Source: Chloroherpeton thalassium ATCC 35110 (GTDB lineage: Bacteria; Bacteroidota; Chlorobiia; Chlorobiales; Chloroherpetonaceae). From it: a stretch of 64,000 nucleotides of DNA. The stretch lies in contig NC_011026.1 of NCBI RefSeq assembly GCF_000020525.1, positions 1,966,001 to 2,030,000 of the forward strand. The letters are read 5' to 3'. A program made the translations under genes and the position numbers. This document shows, one piece after another, positions 54,918-63,450 of the stretch (position 1 is the first letter of the stretch; each line of letters starts with the position of its first letter). Below the pieces are notes generated by a model that made no database searches, was not told the DNA's origin, and worked only from the letters and a program-made list of their open reading frames with translations.

Positions 54918-57900
54918 CTACTCGTCGGACTTCTTTTTGCGTTTCGCTGTTTTCGTTTTTGAGTCAGAGGCTGACTTTGTTGTCGTTTTTCTTTTCGTGG
55001 TTTTCTTCGTTGCCGAGCTGCTATCCTTTGCTTTTTGTTCTTCGCTGATGTTCGCTTCTGCTTTCTCCAGAACGCTCAATTCTGAGTTATCCAAAAGCGC
55101 GATGAACTTTTCAAAGTCATAGCCAGCTTGCTCCGCATTCGAAAGAATTTCTTCTTTAGCAGCAAAAAGTTCGCTTAGTTGTTTGGTTACGGTTTTCTCT
55201 GTTTTCGTGCGAACCGTGTCAGCCGCTCCAAACATGAATAGCCAATTGCAAACCATTTCAAGCTGTTCTTTATTTAGCCAATAATGATCGTCCCAGAAGT
55301 TGATTTGCAAAAACTGCTGCACATGGCGATTTTTGGCAAGAATGCGAAGCTGAGCGGAAATTTTAACCGAGCTGACACCCTTGTCGAGAAGTCTTTGAAG
55401 TTCAAGGGCAATGACAAGCAATTTCAAGCTAACTTCAGCGTCATGATTATCGGTGCTGACATGAATAAGTGATTGGCGAAGGAACTTATCGAGGTGCCAA
55501 TCGCAGAGAAGGTTGAACTCCGGTTCATTGTGCAATGTGCAAATCTCGTTCAAATGGCGAAGCGTTGCCCAGCCAAGGATGATCTTCCAGCCGGAAAGAT
55601 CGCCTGAGTCGGAGTCGGACAATAGCGTTTTAATCAGTGCTTGCCAGCCGTCAGACGCCTTTGAATTGGCGGCTAACTTATAAACCAAGGTCATAATTGC
55701 GCTAAAATCAGCTTCTGCGCTTTTTAAGACGCTCACCTCAGGAATTTTATGGCCGGTTTCAAGCTCTTTAACGCTACGAATAAACCCTTTGATTTTGGCC
55801 TTAAACGGTGTGAGCGCTGCTTTTTTTACCGCAGTTTGATACCAGCCGTTTTTACACTTTTTCAAATGCTCAGGGTCAATCATTTCGCGGAAAGCCGCAT
55901 GAACCGTTTGTAAGGTTAATTCTAAAACCGCTTCGTCAATTGACGGCACGCCGCTGCCGTTGAGCATTTTGTAGAGCTCATCGTAAGGTTTGATTTTGGA
56001 CGGGCAAACTTCGCGGAAATCCCAGAATATATGATATTTATAGGCGTGAAGGTCGGCGAAAATGCCCTTCTCATGGATGTCTGTGTTTTTGCGAATGAAT
56101 TCCATGCCGCTGATGTGATCTCTAAAGACCGTGTAAGTGTTCGCATTGTTGGAAATTCCCAAGCCATCGGCAAGCGATTTTTGGACAATTTGGCCATTTT
56201 CAAGATAGCCAACTGAAGTTTTAATCCAGCCGGAAGTCTGGCCATATTTATTGTGATAAATCACCAATGCTTTTTCGTTGCCATAGCAATTGCTGAACGC
56301 GAATACGTTTTCATCAACTGCGCCGGATTCAACGTAGAAATCATATAAGAAGAAGTTCTCCACTTCGGCGAAAAGAAAACGCTTTTTGAGCACAGGGAAA
56401 ATTTCCCGTTCGTGGCGCGAAACAAGATAGTGATCCGGCTCTTCGTTGTAATAGGCGCGCTTGTATTCCATGCCGTATTTTTCTGTAAAGCCTTCGATTT
56501 GGCCGTGACCGAACATCGGCAAGCCGGGCATGGTCGCCATCATCACGCAAACGCCGAAGTATTTGTCGCCTTTGCCGAATTGCGCAACGGCGGTTTCCTC
56601 GTCGGGATTGTTCATGAAGTTGACATAGCGCTTCAAGATTTGCGGATTGTACTCGAGCGTATTTTTAATCAAGTAGCGGTAGCTGGAGTTTTCTTCCTTC
56701 TTGAACATGTGCATGAACGCGCTGTTATAAACGCGGTGCATTCCAAGCGTGCGCACAAAATAGCCTTCAAGCATCCAGAACGCTTCAGCGAGCAAGAGCG
56801 TATTGGGCACTTCGCGTTGAACACGCTCGACAACCTCGCGCCAGAATTCCTCAGGAATGGCAGCGTCAAATTCCTCGTCTGTCATCGCATAAGCCCAGCG
56901 AGAAGGCACTGCGCCGCTTTTGCCCGGGCGCGGGAACCACAAGCGCTGAATGTGCTGCTTAGCAAGAACCATTGCCGCATCGAAGCGGATGATTGGGAAC
57001 ATTCTCGCCACATGTAAAATCTCTTGAATGACGGCTTCGCGAACTTCAGGATTTAAAAAGTTAAGCTGCGCGGTGTCGTTCCAAGGCATCGCTGTGCCGT
57101 CGTTGCCATGATAAATATATTTTGTGTCGCCCGTCCAACGATCAAGGCGTTTGAACGTGACAGCTGCATCGGTTTTTGACCAATAGCCATCTTCAATGAA
57201 AATGCCAACGCGATCGTTTTCGCTTAAGTCTGGTCCGTTGTAAGTATAAGTTGGATATGGTGGATGGTCAGTTTGCAAGAACCAATCGGGATGATTAATC
57301 ACCCAGTCGGAATCGAGCGCGGTGTGGTTCGGCACCATGTCGCTGGCGAGACGAAGGCCGCGACGCTTCGCGCGGTCGCGCAAATTTTCGTAAGCCACCG
57401 GACCGCCCAAATCTTCGGCAATGTCATAATGGTTGAGCGAGTAAGCAGAGGCTACGGCGTCGATGTTGCCATTGATGTGCTTGATTTTTTTTGACGCTTT
57501 GCTTCTTTGCCAAATGCCGATCAGCCAAAGTCCAGTAAAACCACTTCGTGCAATAATGTCCAATTCCTGATCTGGAATATCGTCTAAACGCTGAATGGGG
57601 CGCTTATATTTTTTGCTGAGCTGATCGAGCCAAACAAACGTGCTTTTGGCAAGCAGCACAACTTTTGGCATCCAATTCAAATCGGGCGAAAAGCGTTCTG
57701 GGCCTTCTGGCATGAAGTTATAATCCGGCACGGGCGGGGTTTCTTTTTCAAACCAACCGCCAAAAAATGCTGGCTTTACATCCGGTTGTTTTTGTCTATC
57801 CGCGTCAGCCTGCAGTTTCATCCAGAAATAATGATCTTCTTCTTTGATGAACTCAGTGGCTTGCATGAGGCTGGCCAAAAATGGTGTTTCCTTCAGAAGC

Positions 57901-58640
57901 TCACCCCAGTTGGATAAGATGAATTGCAACTGATCGAGCAAGGAGGTTGGTGCTGCCAAAATCGGCGCGAGAAGCATTTTTACGAGAGGCAAGAAGTCCG
58001 GTCCAAATGTCGGCTGCGCATCAAAGAACGCATCGATGGCGATGATGGATTTTGGATAAACCTCTGACTTTTTCAGCTGTGAATCATCGATTAATTCTTT
58101 TACAGGCTTAAGCGCCGGATTCTGATTTTGTAGCCACACCAAAATCAGTTCTTCAAGTTCTAATTCACGATTGGCAATGCCCGCATTTATGCCTGCCAAA
58201 AAAGCTTTCGGTGTAGTTTCCTGTTTATAAACCGAGAGCGGCGGAAAGCTTTCAACAAAGCGCTCTAAAAATGGTTCATAATTGCTTTGGCCTAATTGGT
58301 TGAGAAGAACCTGATTGCATTTTGAAAAAGCCGTTGGGTTCACACGCTTGACATAGAGGTCAATGACAAAGTGGAAAATCTCATGTAGCAGCGCCATTGC
58401 ATGAAGCTGCGCAGGCAAGACAGCCGGTCTTTTAGGGTCTTGAAGAACAGCGCGGCGGTTGTTTATCTTTTTTGCAAATTCTTGTGCTTTTTTATAGTCG
58501 CCGATAAGAAGCGAGCCTTGCACTGAAAAGAATTCTTCTTCTAACTCATATTCATCCCTTGCTGTCTTGACAATATGAAAGTCTTTTTTGGCGAATAAAA
58601 AATCCGCTTTTTTAGGATGCTTGGATGAACGATAGGTCAT
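54918..58640 (-). CDS. Giant GH13 alpha-amylase-family enzyme with lysine-rich tail
   Basis: A 1240-residue protein. The N-terminal ~330 residues are an unrecognised helical region. The GH13 barrel (about 350-800) has GFTGLWLIGIWQRS, region I DMVPNHTALDSDW, the nucleophile in IIRFDAAMVLAKQHI, the acid/base in LLAEAFWMLEGYF and the third acid in FMNNPDEETAVAQF. C-terminal helices (850-1190) follow. The last ~45 residues are almost all Lys, Thr, Ser and Ala (KKTTKRKTTTKSASDSKTK), like histone H1-type tails. It would act on alpha-glucan, plausibly stored glycogen, in the cytoplasm (no signal peptide). Exact reaction unknown; the motifs fit hydrolase or transglycosylase. Confidence 0.85.
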   Translation of the reverse strand: MTYRSSKHPKKADFLFAKKDFHIVKTARDEYELEEEFFSVQGSLLIGDYKKAQEFAKKINNRRAVLQDPKRPAVLPAQLHAMALLHEIFHFVIDLYVKRVNPTAFSKCNQVLLNQLGQSNYEPFLERFVESFPPLSVYKQETTPKAFLAGINAGIANRELELEELILVWLQNQNPALKPVKELIDDSQLKKSEVYPKSIIAIDAFFDAQPTFGPDFLPLVKMLLAPILAAPTSLLDQLQFILSNWGELLKETPFLASLMQATEFIKEEDHYFWMKLQADADRQKQPDVKPAFFGGWFEKETPPVPDYNFMPEGPERFSPDLNWMPKVVLLAKSTFVWLDQLSKKYKRPIQRLDDIPDQELDIIARSGFTGLWLIGIWQRSKASKKIKHINGNIDAVASAYSLNHYDIAEDLGGPVAYENLRDRAKRRGLRLASDMVPNHTALDSDWVINHPDWFLQTDHPPYPTYTYNGPDLSENDRVGIFIEDGYWSKTDAAVTFKRLDRWTGDTKYIYHGNDGTAMPWNDTAQLNFLNPEVREAVIQEILHVARMFPIIRFDAAMVLAKQHIQRLWFPRPGKSGAVPSRWAYAMTDEEFDAAIPEEFWREVVERVQREVPNTLLLAEAFWMLEGYFVRTLGMHRVYNSAFMHMFKKEENSSYRYLIKNTLEYNPQILKRYVNFMNNPDEETAVAQFGKGDKYFGVCVMMATMPGLPMFGHGQIEGFTEKYGMEYKRAYYNEEPDHYLVSRHEREIFPVLKKRFLFAEVENFFLYDFYVESGAVDENVFAFSNCYGNEKALVIYHNKYGQTSGWIKTSVGYLENGQIVQKSLADGLGISNNANTYTVFRDHISGMEFIRKNTDIHEKGIFADLHAYKYHIFWDFREVCPSKIKPYDELYKMLNGSGVPSIDEAVLELTLQTVHAAFREMIDPEHLKKCKNGWYQTAVKKAALTPFKAKIKGFIRSVKELETGHKIPEVSVLKSAEADFSAIMTLVYKLAANSKASDGWQALIKTLLSDSDSGDLSGWKIILGWATLRHLNEICTLHNEPEFNLLCDWHLDKFLRQSLIHVSTDNHDAEVSLKLLVIALELQRLLDKGVSSVKISAQLRILAKNRHVQQFLQINFWDDHYWLNKEQLEMVCNWLFMFGAADTVRTKTEKTVTKQLSELFAAKEEILSNAEQAGYDFEKFIALLDNSELSVLEKAEANISEEQKAKDSSSATKKTTKRKTTTKSASDSKTKTAKRKKKSDE

Positions 58641-58936
58641 ATTAGATATGGTTTATTTTTTAGATAGACATTAAAAGTAATTGGTTTAGAATCGTTAATC
58701 CCACAAAAACATCGTCTTTCGCTTTGGCTTGGTGGCCAAATTGGGTCTTGACAAAATCGACATCAAAGCCCACTAATACAAGCCCGTATTTTTTTCCATA
58801 TCAAATCATTTCCTGAAAATATAGTTCTATACTCTCTGCCTATGTATTTCAATGATAGTTACTTGATTCGAGAAAAATTTATTCTTTTAAATCCTCTAAA
58901 AAATTTGGGGGTAAGGCTAAGCAAATTTTACATAAA
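58641..58936. other. About 296-base spacer upstream of the GH13 gene
   Basis: AT-rich intergenic DNA between the end of the RuBisCO-like transcript and the start of the GH13 gene (same strand). It should hold the GH13 promoter. No reading frame, hairpin or repeat of note seen. Confidence 0.5.
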
Positions 58937-58966
58937 AACAAAAAGCCTTGAGCTGTCTCAAGGCTT
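58937..58966 (-). terminator. Rho-independent terminator of the RuBisCO-like operon
   Basis: AAGCCTTGAG-CTGT-CTCAAGGCTT, a perfect 10-bp stem followed on the minus strand by TTTTTGTTTTT. It lies 26 bases beyond the stop codon of the RuBisCO-like gene. Confidence 0.92.
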
Positions 58967-58992
58967 AAAAAATGAAAATGGGCTAAGAATTT

Positions 58993-60294
58993 TTACTTTC
59001 GTTTGCTAAACGCATGAATGGCTGCTTTTAACTCTTCATGTGTTTCGGCATAAGTTTCGATGGGCGTCGCGCTGGAAATGGCTTCCCAAGCTTGGCGAAT
59101 GCTTGCCGCACCTGCTTTCGGGCCCATCGGATGTCCGAACACGCCGCGTCCGGGCACAAATCCAAAGTCCGTAGAACCGACTTTTTCATATACATTTTTT
59201 AGCGTCACAGCAGAATCGCTACCGCCAGGAACTGGCAGCACGCGCTTGATGTGTCCCATGTCTTCATAGCAAGCCTTAATATTTTGGAGCACTTCGTCTT
59301 CAGGCGTCATCATTCGGTTGCCAAAGCCAGGCATAATGATAGAGTCGAATCCGGCAAGGCGCTGAAGTTTTGTAATGACCTGCGAGTGAATGCCATAGTG
59401 CTGCATTCGGCTAAAGGATGCGGTGAACGGAAAGTGCGCGATAAGCGGCACTTTGGTGTGTTTGCGAAGCATGCGAACCGCACTTAATCCGACAGGCATG
59501 GCGTTTAGCATGAGTGCGTTCGCGCCATTTTCCACGGCGATGTCGTGAAGTTCTATAATACGATCGACTTCATCGGTAATATTGGCCAGGTAAATTTTGG
59601 GCACGCCGGTTTCCCTCTCTGCTTTTTCCCGCGCCGCGCCTAAAAGTTTAGAGCGAATAGGCGTTGGCGACCATGAGGTGTCGGCGAGCATTTCATCATC
59701 TTTTGCAATGTCCAATCCGCCCAGCCAGCTTTGGTAGCCAATTTCCGAAAACGGCTCGGGTGGCAAGCCAATGTTGGGTTTAATGACGCCGAAGAAAATC
59801 GGTCGATCATACACGTTTAAAATTTCCCGCAATCCTTCGATGCCAAACTTGGGGCCTTCGAATTGATTCAAGTACGACTTTGGAAAATGAATATCCAATA
59901 GTTTGATAATGGGAATTCCCGGCGAAAAGAACGTGCCTTCTCCGCAAACTGCCGATAGCAAATTCGGAATTCTGGGTCCAAAATTGTTATGCGGATGTGC
60001 AATTTTCGCTTTGCAGGCGTAAGTTTTGCCATCAAAGACATTTTTAACCGGGCAGCTTATCTCGTCAAGCTCTTTAATCACTTTGAGTTCAAGCACTTTC
60101 GCTCCGAACTCTTCCCTGAAATCTTCATCGATGCCGACGCGCTTCCACTGCGCAGTGGACTGCTCGCTGCACAAATGCGCTGCCGCTGCTTCGGGCTCGC
60201 CGATGCACTCGAAGTAATAATCCAAATAGATATACTTTTCAGCGTCTATTTCTTCAGGTTTAGCAAAAAAGCCGGGTATATCTTTTGCTTCCAT
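58993..60294 (-). CDS. RuBisCO-like protein (type IV)
   Basis: A 433-residue protein with the RuBisCO large-subunit fold: [14 protein letters not shown] (K172 region) and the carbamylated-lysine region [10 protein letters not shown] with K198, D200 and E201 preserved. The catalytic HxHRA motif of true RuBisCO is HFPF here (H287, then P289 and F290). The loop-6 lysine position reads GFGNRM, with R327. It therefore cannot fix CO2 and belongs to the type IV proteins known from green sulfur bacteria, linked to sulfur metabolism and oxidative stress. The physiological reaction is still uncertain. yjbQ precedes it by six bases. Confidence 0.95.
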   Translation of the reverse strand: MEAKDIPGFFAKPEEIDAEKYIYLDYYFECIGEPEAAAAHLCSEQSTAQWKRVGIDEDFREEFGAKVLELKVIKELDEISCPVKNVFDGKTYACKAKIAHPHNNFGPRIPNLLSAVCGEGTFFSPGIPIIKLLDIHFPKSYLNQFEGPKFGIEGLREILNVYDRPIFFGVIKPNIGLPPEPFSEIGYQSWLGGLDIAKDDEMLADTSWSPTPIRSKLLGAAREKAERETGVPKIYLANITDEVDRIIELHDIAVENGANALMLNAMPVGLSAVRMLRKHTKVPLIAHFPFTASFSRMQHYGIHSQVITKLQRLAGFDSIIMPGFGNRMMTPEDEVLQNIKACYEDMGHIKRVLPVPGGSDSAVTLKNVYEKVGSTDFGFVPGRGVFGHPMGPKAGAASIRQAWEAISSATPIETYAETHEELKAAIHAFSKRK

Positions 60295-60300
60295 GAAGGG

Positions 60301-60726
60301 CTATTCTCCTATGATTTGAATTGTAACAGAACGTTTTTCTCTTGGGCCGTCAAGTTCTATAAAAAAAACAGATTGCCATTCGCCTAAAATGAATTTTCCA
60401 GCAGAAAGTGGGATCGATTCGGATGTGTTCATAAAAAGCCCCATGAGGTGAGCGTGAGCATTATCTCTGCCGTCGATAGGCTTTAAATTGTGAAGGTAGT
60501 CTCCGTCGCGGGGAACCAGACGCTTCAGATAAGTTGCCATATCTTTTAGAAGCATCTCTTCTCTTTCATTAATATTGATGTAGGCGGTTGTATGATTGGA
60601 AATTAAGGTCACAAGGCCGTTGGTGATGCCGCAATCGGCAACAAGCGCCTTGACCTTCTCGGTAATATCAACAATTTCTATGGGTTCGGTTGTCGGGAAA
60701 GATATCTTTTGGATGATGTACTGCAT
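60301..60726 (-). CDS. yjbQ: YjbQ (UPF0047) family protein
   Basis: A 141-residue YjbQ protein: IEIVDITEKVKALVADCGIT, LVTLISNHTTAYININERE, the conserved DGRDNAHAHLMGLFMNTSES with clustered His and Asp, and FILGEWQSVFFIELDGPREK. The family is known to have secondary thiamin-phosphate synthase activity and a metal/phosphate-type active site; its main role is unclear. It starts the two-gene unit with the RuBisCO-like gene, six bases apart, which ties it to that protein rather than to thiamine by position. Confidence 0.9.
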   Translation of the reverse strand: MQYIIQKISFPTTEPIEIVDITEKVKALVADCGITNGLVTLISNHTTAYININEREEMLLKDMATYLKRLVPRDGDYLHNLKPIDGRDNAHAHLMGLFMNTSESIPLSAGKFILGEWQSVFFIELDGPREKRSVTIQIIGE

Positions 60727-60959
60727 AAAGTCCAGTTAGTAATGTTTCTTTTCTCCTCGTGTATCTCCAATCAAAAAACTTAACGCTGAAGATAGTGCAT
60801 TTGCGCGGAAGTGCAAAGGGGAATATCTACTAAAAAGAAGTCTGGAATTTGGCCTGATCGGATTCATTTTGCGTAAAGGTCTTTCGAAAAGACTTGTTTT
60901 TTTGGAAAACTAAAATTATTTACACTCTCTATTTTCTCGTGAAAAAACACTCAAGGTAA

Positions 60960-61658
60960 ATGGAAATCACCGGCAACAAGTTTGCTCTTATCGGTCTTGG
61001 CGATTTTGGCGCTCATCTTGCGATGGTTCTTTCTGAAAAGGGCGCGGAAGTTTTAGCCATTGACCAAAACATGGACAATTTGGAAGAAGTAAAGGATTCT
61101 GTTGCGCATACGGTTTGCCTTGATGCGACCGAAGAAAAGGCGCTAATGAGTCAGGGAATTGATGAATATGATGCGGTGATTGTGTGCATCGGCGACGAGT
61201 TTGAGGAAACGCTGCTTGTGGTTACGGTGCTGCAAAGTCTTGGGGTCAAGCGCATCATTGCGCGAGCCACCACGCCAAGGCACGCACAAATCCTGCGGCA
61301 CTTGCAAATCAAAGAAGTAATCCTTCCCGCCGTAGATGCCGCCGATCGGCTTGCCAATAAGCTTTTGTTTCAGAGTAAATTGAGCAGTTTGGAGCTTTCA
61401 TCCGACTATGAAATTATCGAGGTGGATGCGCCGGATAAGTTCGTTGGGAAAAATCTTCGTGAGCTGGAGCTTCGAGTTCATTATGATGTGAGTTTGATTA
61501 CAATTAAGCGCATCGAGCTAAAGCCTCGCTTGCTGGGTGGAACGCGAGAAGTGGAGCATATCATTGGCATTCCATCGCCGGATACGGTCATTGAACGCGG
61601 CGATGTGCTGATGCTGTTTGGCAAGAAAGAGTCTGTGCAGCGAATGATGGCCGATTAA
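60960..61658 (+). CDS. Potassium uptake RCK protein (KtrA/TrkA family)
   Basis: A 232-residue cytosolic regulator of a K+ transporter. The RCK-N Rossmann domain starts with [18 protein letters not shown] (GxGxxG) and has the acidic ribose-binding residue in [11 protein letters not shown]. The RCK-C domain runs from about 145, [20 protein letters not shown] to [18 protein letters not shown]. It gates a Ktr/Trk membrane subunit in response to nucleotides. The channel subunit gene is not in the window. Its stop is two bases from that of the convergent gene. Confidence 0.92.
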   Translation: MEITGNKFALIGLGDFGAHLAMVLSEKGAEVLAIDQNMDNLEEVKDSVAHTVCLDATEEKALMSQGIDEYDAVIVCIGDEFEETLLVVTVLQSLGVKRIIARATTPRHAQILRHLQIKEVILPAVDAADRLANKLLFQSKLSSLELSSDYEIIEVDAPDKFVGKNLRELELRVHYDVSLITIKRIELKPRLLGGTREVEHIIGIPSPDTVIERGDVLMLFGKKESVQRMMAD

Positions 61659-61660
61659 AT

Positions 61661-62464
61661 TTACTTCACTTTGCGCGCACGAATTTCATCGCCAAGGCGA
61701 GCGCGTAATCGCTCGGCAGCATGGCCATTTCTCATGCCGACTTCCAAAAATCCGTCGCTACCAATGTATGCGACTAATTCCCCCTCGGCAACTTCTGTGT
61801 ACGTTTTGCTTAATTTGGAAACTGTCGCGTTGCAGATAGAAAATAGCCAGTTTGAGCTTTCCTGACTAATTTCCTCTGCCGTCAAAGATGAAATGAGATT
61901 TCCAAAACGATCGATGTGAATAATTTCCCCGCGCCATGAATTTTGGTTGAGCGGCTCGTTTTTGGGCGGCGCAAAAAGCACGAGTTCTTCATTCGCAAGG
62001 GGGCGGCCTAAGTCTGCGAATTCTACACCATGAGCAAGATGCGCAGCTGCCGGCGAAAAAATATCACGTCCGTGAAAAGTTGAGCTAATCGTTTTCAAAC
62101 GATAACGTTCATTCTCAAGCAAAACAATTGACTCCGTGCCATATTCGTGCACAATATGGCTTAGCAGGCCGTTGTTTGGCACAATGAACGTTTGGTTGTT
62201 TGCACGAACCGCAATCGCTTGGCGGTTGCTTCCGACGCCCGGGTCGACAACCGCGACAAAAATCGTCTCGGCGGGAAAATACGGCGCAGCAATTTTCAGC
62301 GCATACGCACCGTGACGCACGTCTTGCGGGCGAATGTCATGTGTAAGGTCAATGACTTTGGCGTTGGGCGCGATGCCCGCAATGACGCCTTTCATAATGC
62401 CGACATACGTGTCGGAGAGGCCAAAGTCAGTGAGTAGAACAATAGTCATTATGTTAATCGGCAA
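61661..62464 (-). CDS. SAM hydroxide adenosyltransferase family protein (DUF62)
   Basis: A 267-residue member of the fluorinase/chlorinase superfamily, which in most bacteria hydrolyses S-adenosylmethionine to adenosine and methionine. Signatures are IVLLTDFGLSDTYVGIMKGV, VIDLTHDIRPQDVRHGAYAL, TIFVAVVDPGVGSNRQAIAV and TFHGRDIFSPAAAHLAHG. The C-terminal beta domain is present. The start may be 62464 or the ATG at 62449 (MTIVLLTDF), which fits the family better. It is not a halogenase by context. Confidence 0.9.
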   Translation of the reverse strand: MPINIMTIVLLTDFGLSDTYVGIMKGVIAGIAPNAKVIDLTHDIRPQDVRHGAYALKIAAPYFPAETIFVAVVDPGVGSNRQAIAVRANNQTFIVPNNGLLSHIVHEYGTESIVLLENERYRLKTISSTFHGRDIFSPAAAHLAHGVEFADLGRPLANEELVLFAPPKNEPLNQNSWRGEIIHIDRFGNLISSLTAEEISQESSNWLFSICNATVSKLSKTYTEVAEGELVAYIGSDGFLEVGMRNGHAAERLRARLGDEIRARKVK

Positions 62465-62479
62465 TGCTCGGCGTAAACA

Positions 62480-63334
62480 TCATTTTTTAGGAATGCAAAA
62501 TAAATGAACATTTGGATATTCGGCAATCTTACTTGGTGTATGGATTGCTTGATCAAATTCAACAATTTCACCATCAATACGTAGTTGAATGTAGGAAGTG
62601 TATTTGTCCATTTCGATAATATTCAAAAGCGACGTGATGGATGCGATTCTATCATCAAACTCGGTACAGTGAATTTCAAGGTCAATTTTTGGATAGGTCT
62701 TTAAAATATTTTTCGCGCCTCTTAATGCTGCAACTTCAGCACCTTCAACATCTACTTTTAAAACATCTGGTGGGTTATTTTGAAATACATCATCAAGTGC
62801 AATGACATCAACCTCAACAGTTTCAAAGTCATTGTTTTTAGCAATAGCACCGTTTGAGGAGACAACAAATTTCGCTTTTCCACTTTTTTCTCCAACAGCT
62901 TGATTGCGAATTTCTAAGTTGGAAATATGATTTAGCTCAACGTTTTTCCGCGCAATCTCCGTGTTTTTTGGTAAACCTTCAAATGCAATAACTTTCCCTT
63001 TCTCTCCAACAGCTTTCGCGCACATCATGCTGACCAAGCCGTGATGTGCACCGCAATCAATCACGAAATCGCCTTTTCTGAGCAATTTTTCTTTCAAAAA
63101 ACGCGTCTCAGGTTTAGATTTTCTCGTATCCGTTTTGCAGTCGTACCAATCCTTTCCACATAAATCTCCAATCAAGAATGCGTAAGTTTCTCCTTCATAT
63201 ACTTTTTGAATGAAGTAAGGCTTAAATGTTCGCTCTTCGATGGTTTGCTTTATCGTTTTTTCAACTTTTTGAAAAAGTGGTCCAACCCCTTCGTTTTGCA
63301 GCGTATCCGTGATTTTCTTTATATAGTTTGGCAT
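62480..63334 (-). CDS. FkbM-family SAM-dependent methyltransferase
   Basis: A 284-residue methyltransferase. SAM motif I is GDFVIDCGAHHGLVSMMCAK, followed by KGKVIAFEGLPKNTEIARKN and, at the FkbM signature, DVLKVDVEGAEVAALRGAKN. About 80 residues precede the fold. Members O-methylate sugars, antibiotics or lipids. Composition is more AT-rich than neighbours, suggesting later acquisition. It is 15 bases upstream of the SAM hydrolase gene on the same strand; joint transcription is possible. Confidence 0.88.
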   Translation of the reverse strand: MPNYIKKITDTLQNEGVGPLFQKVEKTIKQTIEERTFKPYFIQKVYEGETYAFLIGDLCGKDWYDCKTDTRKSKPETRFLKEKLLRKGDFVIDCGAHHGLVSMMCAKAVGEKGKVIAFEGLPKNTEIARKNVELNHISNLEIRNQAVGEKSGKAKFVVSSNGAIAKNNDFETVEVDVIALDDVFQNNPPDVLKVDVEGAEVAALRGAKNILKTYPKIDLEIHCTEFDDRIASITSLLNIIEMDKYTSYIQLRIDGEIVEFDQAIHTPSKIAEYPNVHLFCIPKK

Positions 63335-63450
63335 TGAAGTTTTTTGGTTTCTTTTTTGAGGTGAATTTTAAATTGAACCAAAATAGCAAATATGTTTTTC
63401 CCAATGGAGAGTTAAAGCTTAAAAGAAAAGTTGTAACTCGTTTAAATTTG

